From IMG/VR virus record IMGVR_UViG_3300029309_000065, positions 25,712 to 51,548 of that record: a stretch of 25,837 nt of DNA, one strand, 5' to 3'. The notes beneath the pieces were generated by a model, which saw only the letters and a program-made list of their open reading frames with translations, was not told the origin of the DNA and did no database searches. Position 1 is the first letter of the stretch, and every line of letters starts with the position of its first letter. Positions 1 to 5,428 of this stretch are shown here, piece by piece. Source of the stretch: a virus. The position numbers were made by a program, and so were the translations under genes.

Positions 1-144
1 TGCCTTAACAGCTGCTTTAGTTCTTTTTTTAGCTTCTGCTGTACCAGCAATAACTTTTTCATCAATTTCAGTCTTAGACCAAGCCCAACGCCAATAGTCT
101 TGTAGGCTGAAAGTCCATAATACATGTAATATCTTTTTAAACAT
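1..144 (-). CDS. Small phage protein, N-terminal part only (runs off the window)
   Basis: The frame opens with ATG at 144-142 and stays open to base 1, giving 48 residues with the C-terminus outside the window. The protein starts MFKKILHVLW, continues with an aromatic patch (QDYWRWAW) and then a charged, Lys/Ala/Glu-rich helical stretch. The first 20 residues look amphipathic and may lie on a membrane; there is no clear signal peptidase site. The ATG follows an A-run, typical of Bacteroidota translation starts. It lies about 50 bases downstream of the minus-strand frame at 194-487, so the two could share a transcript. I do not recognise the family. Confidence 0.6.
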   Translation of the reverse strand, partial: MFKKILHVLWTFSLQDYWRWAWSKTEIDEKVIAGTAEAKKRTKAAVKA

Positions 145-193
145 TTTTTTCAATTTACATTACTATACTAATAATATACAAATTTTCATCAAC

Positions 194-487
194 CTAATCA
201 AATATAATGTTATATTTGTATTTGGTTAGTCCATCCTGTATATAGATAATATACAAAAATTCTAACAAATAATTAAAAATCAAAACTATGAATAAAGTTG
301 ATCCCATAATTTTCAAAAACAAATTTGCAATCTCTTTTTTACCTTCAGAAACACTTTTAGGAATTAAATCTGTTAATTGTGAAGTGCTCTGTGAAGATGA
401 TAAATACCGGTGGGTAAGCGGTGTTGAAATTGGATTTATATTTTTTACACTTTCATATGTAAATATGAAGGCATAAAATTTTTGCAT
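194..487 (-). CDS. Probable small single-pass membrane protein
   Basis: An open frame of 97 codons from ATG 487-485, preceded by an A-rich stretch. An upstream in-frame ATG at 535 would add 16 residues but would start inside the hairpin at 522-553, so the internal start is preferred. The N-terminal half is polar and rich in Ser/Thr (SSSQSTSQLTDL). A Lys-rich segment (SEGKKEIANLF) is followed by a strongly hydrophobic segment (residues about 60-80, STLFIVLIFNYLLEF) and a short polar tail. The shape would fit a small inner-membrane phage protein, for example holin-like, but no family is recognised. A 62-codon plus-strand frame at 288-476 overlaps it antisense with similar third-position composition, so the coding strand is not certain. 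Confidence 0.5.
   Translation of the reverse strand: MQKFYAFIFTYESVKNINPISTPLTHRYLSSSQSTSQLTDLIPKSVSEGKKEIANLFLKIMGSTLFIVLIFNYLLEFLYIIYIQDGLTKYKYNIIFD
199..218. repeat. Perfect inverted repeat containing two divergent TATATTTG boxes
   Basis: CAAATATA (199-206) and TATATTTG (211-218) are exact reverse complements around a four-base spacer. Each arm read outward fits the Bacteroidota -7 promoter consensus TAnnTTTG. No convincing TTTG -33 box is seen at the expected distance on either strand; TTTC at 184-187 is the nearest plus-strand candidate. The repeat overlaps the last codons of the minus-strand frame at 194-487 and lies 55 bases upstream of the minus gene at 1-144. It could be a bidirectional promoter, an operator, or simply an AT-rich hairpin. 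Confidence 0.4.
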
Positions 488-521
488 GTGGGTTATTTTT
501 TTTAAATTATAATTACCTAGT

Positions 522-553
522 AGCTGCACTCCCATCAGAGGGTGCGGCTTTTT
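522..553 (+). terminator. Intrinsic terminator-like hairpin upstream of nrdB
   Basis: AGCTGCACTC (522-531) pairs with GGGTGCGGCT (540-549) to give a ten-base-pair stem with two G-T pairs and an eight-base loop. The stem is followed at once by a run of five T (549-553). The T-run lies only on the plus-strand side, so it should terminate plus-strand transcription. It sits 21 bases before the nrdB ATG. No confident plus-strand gene lies upstream, so it either ends a small plus-strand transcript or is part of the nrdB leader. Confidence 0.7.
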
Positions 554-573
554 AACCCTTAATAAATAAGATT

Positions 574-1554
574 ATGAATCAAGACATTTTTCAACCTAGA
601 ACAAATATACTCCCTTATGAATATCCACAACTCTTAGCATATAAAGATGCAATAAGACATTCCTATTGGATTGATACTGAGTTTAATTTTACAGAAGATA
701 TACAAGATTATAAAGTAAGTATAACAGAACAGGAGAAAGATGTCATTAAAAAAACTATGCTAGCAATAGCACAGATAGAAGTAAATGTAAAAACTTTTTG
801 GGGTGACCTATATAAACGCATGCCTATCACAGAAATAGGAGATGTTGGTTTTACTTTTGCTGAATCAGAAGTTAGACACAAAGATGCCTATGCAAGACTA
901 CTTAGAATTCTTGGACTAGAAGAAGAGTTTAAAAACGTAGTTGAAGAGCCAGCAATTGCTAACAGAATCAAGTACTTAAAAAAATACTTAGATGGCACAC
1001 GTAGTAGAGATAATAAAATGTATACTAAATCTGTACTACTATTTTCTTTATTTATAGAGCACGTTAGTCTGTTTAGCCAGTTTCTTATTATGATGAGTTT
1101 TAACAAAGAAAGAAATGTACTAAAAGGTATATCTAATGTTGTTGAAGCTACAAGCAAAGAAGAAGAGATACATGGTAACTTTGGTGCTGAGATAATCAAT
1201 ATTATCAAAAAAGAAAACCCTCAGTGGTTTGATGCAGAGTTTGAAGAACTAGTAAACTCTGCTTGTAAAAAAGCCTACATTGCTGAATGTGGCATTCTTG
1301 ATTGGATCTTTGAGAAAGGTGAATTATCTTTTCTTAGTAAAGACACAATCAAGAACTTTATCAAAAATAGATTTAACAACTCTCTAGAAAAAATTGGAAT
1401 GCAACCAATCTTTGATGTTAATGAAATCATGCTTGAACAAACAGAATGGTTTGACATAGAGATAACATCTACAAAAGAAGGAGACTTTTTCTACAAAAAA
1501 TCTATTGACTACAACAAGAAAAGTAAAAGTATAACTATAGATGATTTATTTTAA
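574..1554 (+). CDS. nrdB: Ribonucleoside-diphosphate reductase class I, beta subunit (radical-generating)
   Basis: NrdB holds the diiron centre and tyrosyl radical that start reduction of ribonucleotides to deoxyribonucleotides in the NrdA active site. The 326-residue protein is close to normal NrdB length. The metal ligands are visible: Glu69 (place of E. coli Asp84), Glu99 and His102 in EVRHKDAY, Glu162, and Glu197 with His200 in EEEIH. Tyr106 occupies the radical position (E. coli Tyr122), so this is a radical-tyrosine type. No ATP-cone is present. The C-terminus ends in acidic DDLF, the kind of tail that docks to NrdA. The start has an AT-rich leader (AATAAATAAGATT) rather than a strong Shine-Dalgarno. 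Its stop overlaps the nrdA start by one base (TAATG), suggesting translational coupling. Phages use such genes to supply dNTPs for replication. Confidence 0.97.
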   Translation: MNQDIFQPRTNILPYEYPQLLAYKDAIRHSYWIDTEFNFTEDIQDYKVSITEQEKDVIKKTMLAIAQIEVNVKTFWGDLYKRMPITEIGDVGFTFAESEVRHKDAYARLLRILGLEEEFKNVVEEPAIANRIKYLKKYLDGTRSRDNKMYTKSVLLFSLFIEHVSLFSQFLIMMSFNKERNVLKGISNVVEATSKEEEIHGNFGAEIINIIKKENPQWFDAEFEELVNSACKKAYIAECGILDWIFEKGELSFLSKDTIKNFIKNRFNNSLEKIGMQPIFDVNEIMLEQTEWFDIEITSTKEGDFFYKKSIDYNKKSKSITIDDLF

Positions 1555-3179
1555 TGGAATACAGTAAATATTATTGGCTAAATGAAGATAGCCGTAAGTT
1601 TTTATCAAGAGGATATATATCAGAGGAACCAGAACAAAGAATAAAAGACATAGCAAATACTGCAGAAAAGTATTTACATATGCCAGGCTTTGCACAAAAG
1701 TTTGAGGACTATATGTCAAAAGGTTTCTACAGTTTATCTACACCTGTATGGATAAACTTTGGTAAACAAAAAGGTTTACCTATCAGTTGCTACGGATCTA
1801 ACATAGATGATAATCTAGATAGCATATTAAATGCAGGACGTGAAATAGGAATGATGTCTAAGTATGGTGGTGGCACTAGTTGTTACTTAGGTAACATAAG
1901 ACCAAGGGGATCAGTTATTAGCACAGGAGGACACGCTGATGGTCCAGTCCACTATGCTAGAATATATGATACAGTAGTTGATGTATGTAAACAATCTGAA
2001 GCAAGACGTGGAGCCTGTGCTGCTTACTTACCATTAGAGCACCCAGACATTATGGAGTTCTTAGATATTGGTACTGAGGGAAACCCAATACAAAACTTAC
2101 AGTATGGTGTTACAGTAACTGATGGTTGGATAGAACATATGAAGTCAGGGGACAAAACTAAACGTAAGATATGGGCTAAAGTAATTCAAAGAAGAAGTGA
2201 GTTTGGATTTCCTTACATAATGTTTAAAGATAACTCTAATGATAACTCTCCTTACAAAGAACTAGGGATGGATATCACAGCTTCTAACTTATGCTCTGAG
2301 ATTCAACTGCCAACGGATACTTACAATTCTTTTGTGTGTTGTCTTGGCTCTATCAACTTATTACACTGGGATGAGATTATAAAAACTGATGCAATAGAAA
2401 CTTATGTTTTCTTTTTAAATGCTGTAATGGATGAATTCATCAAGAAAGCTGAAGTAAAAGCAGGACTTAAAAGAGCATATAACTTTGCAAAAGATCATAG
2501 AGCTATTGGTTTGGGCGTACTAGGATATCATAGTTTGTTTCAGTCAAAGCTAATTGAGTTTGAATCTCTTGCAGCTAAGCAATTAAATAATCATATATTT
2601 AAACATCTAAAAGAAACATCAGATGCTGCATCTAGATGGTTGCATGAACATAGAGGTTATAGATCCTTACGTGAAGGTTTTGCAAATACTACACTAATGG
2701 CTATAGCACCTACTAAATCAAGTTCATTTATACATGGTGCTGTGTCAATGGGTATTGAGCCTATTAAGTCTAATTACTTTATCAAGGATCTTGCTAAGTC
2801 TAAGACTATATACAAGAATCCATTTTTAGAATGTGAATTAGAAAAGTATGGTTTAAATAACAAGAAGACCTGGGATAGTATATTAAAGAAAGATGGATCT
2901 GTTCAGCATCTAGACTTTCCAACTAAAGAAGTATTTAAATCATTTGTAGAAATATCCCCTAAAGAGTTAGTTCTACAAGCTGCACAAAGGCAAAAGTATA
3001 TTGATCAATCACAAAGTTTAAACTTAATGATTCATCCAAGTGTGCCTGCAAAAGATATTAATAAACTTTATTTGTATGCTCATGAAGAAGGAGTAAAGAC
3101 TTTGTACTATCAATTTAGTCAGAGCTCTGCTCAAGATTTTGCTAGAAATATATTAGAATGTTCAAGTTGTGAAGGTTAG
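1554..3179 (+). CDS. nrdA: Ribonucleoside-diphosphate reductase class I, alpha (catalytic) subunit
   Basis: NrdA is the catalytic subunit. All expected catalytic residues are seen: the redox cysteine pair Cys79 (PISCYGSN) and Cys262 (VCCLGSIN); Asn245, Cys247 and Glu249 in NLCSE, for the thiyl radical and general acid/base; the radical-relay tyrosines Tyr518-Tyr519 (TLYYQFSQ); and a C-terminal Cys536-x-x-Cys539 that would be re-reduced by thioredoxin or glutaredoxin. The phosphate-binding loop is recognisable at IAPTKSSSFIHGA. At 541 residues it is much shorter than E. coli NrdA (about 760), because the N-terminal ATP-cone is absent. The enzyme should therefore lack dATP feedback inhibition, a common state for phage reductases. 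It forms an operon with nrdB (one-base overlap) and overlaps the next lipoprotein gene by 11 bases. Confidence 0.96.
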   Translation: MEYSKYYWLNEDSRKFLSRGYISEEPEQRIKDIANTAEKYLHMPGFAQKFEDYMSKGFYSLSTPVWINFGKQKGLPISCYGSNIDDNLDSILNAGREIGMMSKYGGGTSCYLGNIRPRGSVISTGGHADGPVHYARIYDTVVDVCKQSEARRGACAAYLPLEHPDIMEFLDIGTEGNPIQNLQYGVTVTDGWIEHMKSGDKTKRKIWAKVIQRRSEFGFPYIMFKDNSNDNSPYKELGMDITASNLCSEIQLPTDTYNSFVCCLGSINLLHWDEIIKTDAIETYVFFLNAVMDEFIKKAEVKAGLKRAYNFAKDHRAIGLGVLGYHSLFQSKLIEFESLAAKQLNNHIFKHLKETSDAASRWLHEHRGYRSLREGFANTTLMAIAPTKSSSFIHGAVSMGIEPIKSNYFIKDLAKSKTIYKNPFLECELEKYGLNNKKTWDSILKKDGSVQHLDFPTKEVFKSFVEISPKELVLQAAQRQKYIDQSQSLNLMIHPSVPAKDINKLYLYAHEEGVKTLYYQFSQSSAQDFARNILECSSCEG

Positions 3180-3405
3180 ATTATTATTTTTTATTTTATT
3201 AGCTTCCTGTGTTACTAACAAAAAGACACCTAAAGAACCATGTTGTAAACATGCAGATGCTTTAGATACTGCACCTAATATATTACATTGGGAAACTGCG
3301 TCTGATGGAACCTTACATATCTATACAGAAAAGGACTCTATTATAGATGAGCGTGCAAGATGGGACTACATAAGAAGTTTAGATCATGATAGCCTTTGGG
3401 AATAA
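3169..3405 (+). CDS. Small predicted lipoprotein
   Basis: This 78-codon frame starts with GTG at 3169, inside the last codons of nrdA; an in-frame stop at 3154-3156 and the absence of other starts fix this choice. The N-terminus is MKVRLLFFILLASC: a basic residue, a hydrophobic core, and a lipobox Leu11-Ala12-Ser13-Cys14 for signal peptidase II. The mature part is about 65 residues with adjacent cysteines (EPCCKH) and a charged C-terminal half (SIIDERARWDYIRSL). No family is recognised. Small outer-membrane lipoproteins in phages can be outer spanins, but the partner would normally be encoded next to it on the same strand. Its overlap with nrdA implies the same transcript and probably coupled translation. 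Confidence 0.7.
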   Translation: MKVRLLFFILLASCVTNKKTPKEPCCKHADALDTAPNILHWETASDGTLHIYTEKDSIIDERARWDYIRSLDHDSLWE

Positions 3406-3406
3406 G

Positions 3407-3820
3407 TTAGAAGCTTGATTCTCTTCTGACCACTTCTATTGCTTTTTTCATTTTATCAATGTCTACAGGACACAAAAGATCCAATCCTGCTTTGGCTTTA
3501 AATTTTATGAATGCATCACCACCTGAAAAAATTAATATTGTAGGAACCATCCTAATCCTAAACTCTTTTTTTAGTTCAGGACTCTTTGCTATATCAGCTC
3601 TATAGTATTTAACACCATCAAGTTTAGCAACTTTATCCCAATCTGAAAAAGCATTATCTTTATTAAACTCTGCCCAAAATTCTATGACTACTATTTCATC
3701 TGAGTCATCAAATCCTGCTTGACCACCAATAGCTTCATCAAAACTTTTATCATTTACCCAATCTTGGGCTACCACTTGTGTTCCTACTAGCAGTAATACT
3801 AATGTTAGTAAGTACTTCAT
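3407..3820 (-). CDS. Secreted thioredoxin-fold protein lacking the CxxC active site
   Basis: The 137-residue product has an N-terminal signal peptide (MKYLLTLVLLLVGTQVVAQ), so the mature protein should be periplasmic. The rest fits a thioredoxin fold: a central strand VVIEFWAEF (about residues 44-52), the helix where WCxxC would lie, a strand at VKYYRADI, and the conserved cis-proline loop RMVPTILIF (about residues 91-99). The catalytic motif is replaced: after the Trp the sequence reads AEFNKDNAF with no cysteine. The only cysteine is far away (LLCPVD). It should therefore not act as a dithiol oxidoreductase and may instead bind a partner. It is the last gene of a tight minus-strand set, six bases after the 96-residue membrane protein. 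Its stop is one base from the convergent lipoprotein stop. Confidence 0.8.
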   Translation of the reverse strand: MKYLLTLVLLLVGTQVVAQDWVNDKSFDEAIGGQAGFDDSDEIVVIEFWAEFNKDNAFSDWDKVAKLDGVKYYRADIAKSPELKKEFRIRMVPTILIFSGGDAFIKFKAKAGLDLLCPVDIDKMKKAIEVVRRESSF

Positions 3821-3826
3821 TATAGT

Positions 3827-4117
3827 TTATTTTTTGGTTAGATCATAGATTCTCTCTTCCATCTTCTCAAACTTTTCTAATAACATCTCCACATCCTCTT
3901 GAGTATCCATTATTGTTTGACGTACCAATTCATCTTTTAGATCATACTCTACTCTATCTATAACAGGCTCTGGCATTACCATAGCCTGTGCTATGTCTGC
4001 TTGGAGTGTAAACCACATTGTTGCTAATGTAATTGTAAACCCTACAATCATACCTATTGTTTTTAAATCTAAAGTTACTTTTGTTTGTTCTCCTATCTGC
4101 GGTGCTCCGTTTGACAT
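3827..4117 (-). CDS. Single-pass membrane protein with C-terminal coiled coil
   Basis: A 96-residue protein with a polar N-terminus, one membrane segment at about residues 20-39 (IGMIVGFTITLATMWFTL), and a charged C-terminal half with heptad-like spacing (about 57-95; EDVEMLLEKFEKMEERIYDL), suggesting a coiled coil. There is no cleavable signal sequence. The layout resembles inner spanins and some phage membrane-anchored structural proteins, but no family is recognised. It lies 11 bases downstream of the 400-residue outer-membrane candidate and six bases upstream of the thioredoxin-fold gene, so the three are probably co-transcribed. Confidence 0.8.
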   Translation of the reverse strand: MSNGAPQIGEQTKVTLDLKTIGMIVGFTITLATMWFTLQADIAQAMVMPEPVIDRVEYDLKDELVRQTIMDTQEDVEMLLEKFEKMEERIYDLTKK

Positions 4118-4128
4118 TTTAATTAATT

Positions 4129-5331
4129 TTATCTAAATGAATAATTTATTCCAAATGATGACATGAATAGTTCACTATCCCACATCTTAGCATATTCTCC
4201 TTCTGCAAATACTCCTAGATTTTTTCCTATCTTCCATCCAAAGTTTACACCAGCAGAGTAATCACTCCACTGTTCTCCTTCTGCATCCTGACGTATTCCT
4301 CCGGCCCCCCAGTTATCTCTATGTAAATAACTGAAGTCCTCATCTCCCCTCACATAGTGATGATAAGGGAGTATCCAGTTAGCATAAGCATGTAACCAGA
4401 AATTTCTTTTATAATGGTAAAAATCAAAACCTACAATTGGTGCTATCTCAGCAAATGGATCAAGCTCTGCCCATCTTTCTCTGTTATATCTGTTCATTAA
4501 TTCAGTAAATACAGTCTCTCTAAACTGTAAATCTGTATTTGCCACTTGGTTTCCATCTGCATCTACCCAGTACCAATCGTATACCTCATTACCTAACTCA
4601 TCTTCTGCTGAATAATATATATCATCGTACCCGTACATAAACCCCAAAGTATACCAAGGGTTCACTGCAAACCCATTCTCATCTGTCTCGTTCAACCAAA
4701 TCTCAATTGGGTTGTAACCGTAAGGACGTTGATGTGTACGGTAGATTGCACCGGCTGATATGCTAAACTTTTTACCTATTGGTAATCTTAAACGTGCCTC
4801 AGCTGACTGATAGTTTAAATTAATTCTACCAACTTCTCTTGTCTCAGCTTTAATTATATGATACTTACCTGTGTGCTTAATAAAGTTTCTATGATTCTTA
4901 TAATCCTCTCCTCTAAATCTTTCTTTCTCAAAATGAAATTGATACTCTAATCCTTGAAAGGCTGAGGTTGGAGCTGTAAAGGCTAATTGATTTTCTGTTC
5001 CATCATAGTAGTTTCTAGGCTTTCTTTCATAATCAAACCTGGCTAGCTTTCTTATTCCAAAGCCGTATCTGTAATCAAATGGAAATTCAGGTGTGTTATC
5101 TTCTACTCTTGGTACATCATAGATAGATCCATTAGGATTAGTTCTAACAAAGTATACAGGATTCTTTGCTTCTATAGAGTTTCTAATATCACCAGCACCG
5201 TACAATGTACCATACTGTAAAAAATCTTCATACAATCCTTTCCAAAATTTACCTTTAACAGCCGGTGAGTCTTGGCCAAAAGATGTGATTGAGAAAAATA
5301 TGAAAACCAGAGTAAATATAAACTTCTTCAT
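4129..5331 (-). CDS. Exported probable outer-membrane beta-barrel protein
   Basis: The 400-residue product begins with a clear signal peptide (MKKFIFTLVFIFFSITSFGQ) ending in Gly-Gln, as is frequent in Bacteroidota. The mature part is rich in Tyr, Trp, Phe, Asn, Asp and Gly and has many stretches with alternating hydrophobic residues, for example RINLNYQSAEARLRLPIG, FSISAGAIYRTH, FWLHAYANWILPY and SAGVNFGWKIGKNLGVFAEG. The C-terminus (SSFGINYSFR) looks like the final strand of an outer-membrane barrel, with the aromatic residue one place from the end. Polar insertions such as DELGNEVYDWYWVDADGN may be surface loops. No named family is recognised. In a phage it could alter the host surface, for instance as superinfection exclusion or in lysis; this is inference. 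A 97-base gap separates it from the giant gene upstream. Confidence 0.75.
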   Translation of the reverse strand: MKKFIFTLVFIFFSITSFGQDSPAVKGKFWKGLYEDFLQYGTLYGAGDIRNSIEAKNPVYFVRTNPNGSIYDVPRVEDNTPEFPFDYRYGFGIRKLARFDYERKPRNYYDGTENQLAFTAPTSAFQGLEYQFHFEKERFRGEDYKNHRNFIKHTGKYHIIKAETREVGRINLNYQSAEARLRLPIGKKFSISAGAIYRTHQRPYGYNPIEIWLNETDENGFAVNPWYTLGFMYGYDDIYYSAEDELGNEVYDWYWVDADGNQVANTDLQFRETVFTELMNRYNRERWAELDPFAEIAPIVGFDFYHYKRNFWLHAYANWILPYHHYVRGDEDFSYLHRDNWGAGGIRQDAEGEQWSDYSAGVNFGWKIGKNLGVFAEGEYAKMWDSELFMSSFGINYSFR

Positions 5332-5428
5332 ATATAAGTTTTAAATTTAGAATGTTTTTACTGCTGGTTTATACTATAATATAATCAATCTCTCTGAATC
5401 TAGAAAATATTTTAAATGTAAATTTTTT
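5332..5428. other. Intergenic spacer between giant cargo gene and envelope gene set
   Basis: This 97-base AT-rich gap is the largest non-coding stretch between minus-strand genes in the window. It is the natural place for a minus-strand promoter serving the three genes at 3407-5331. I see no match to TAnnTTTG with a TTTG box on the minus strand and no GC-rich hairpin followed by T, so neither a promoter nor a terminator can be called. Confidence 0.3.

Noticed and set aside
288-476. 62-codon plus-strand frame as a confident gene
   Set aside because: It overlaps the longer minus-strand frame at 194-487, which has a clear membrane segment and fits the neighbouring minus gene. Third-position composition does not separate them, so it is kept only as a finding.
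1554-3179. nrdA as a truncated pseudogene because of its short length
   Set aside because: All catalytic residues, the tyrosine relay and the C-terminal CxxC are present; only the regulatory ATP-cone is missing.
3407-3820. Thioredoxin serving as electron donor to the phage reductase
   Set aside because: It has a signal peptide and no CxxC, so it is neither in the right compartment nor redox-active.
3827-4117. Firm call of an inner spanin paired with the lipoprotein at 3169-3405
   Set aside because: The topology is suggestive, but the two genes are on opposite strands and separated by another gene, unlike usual spanin pairs.
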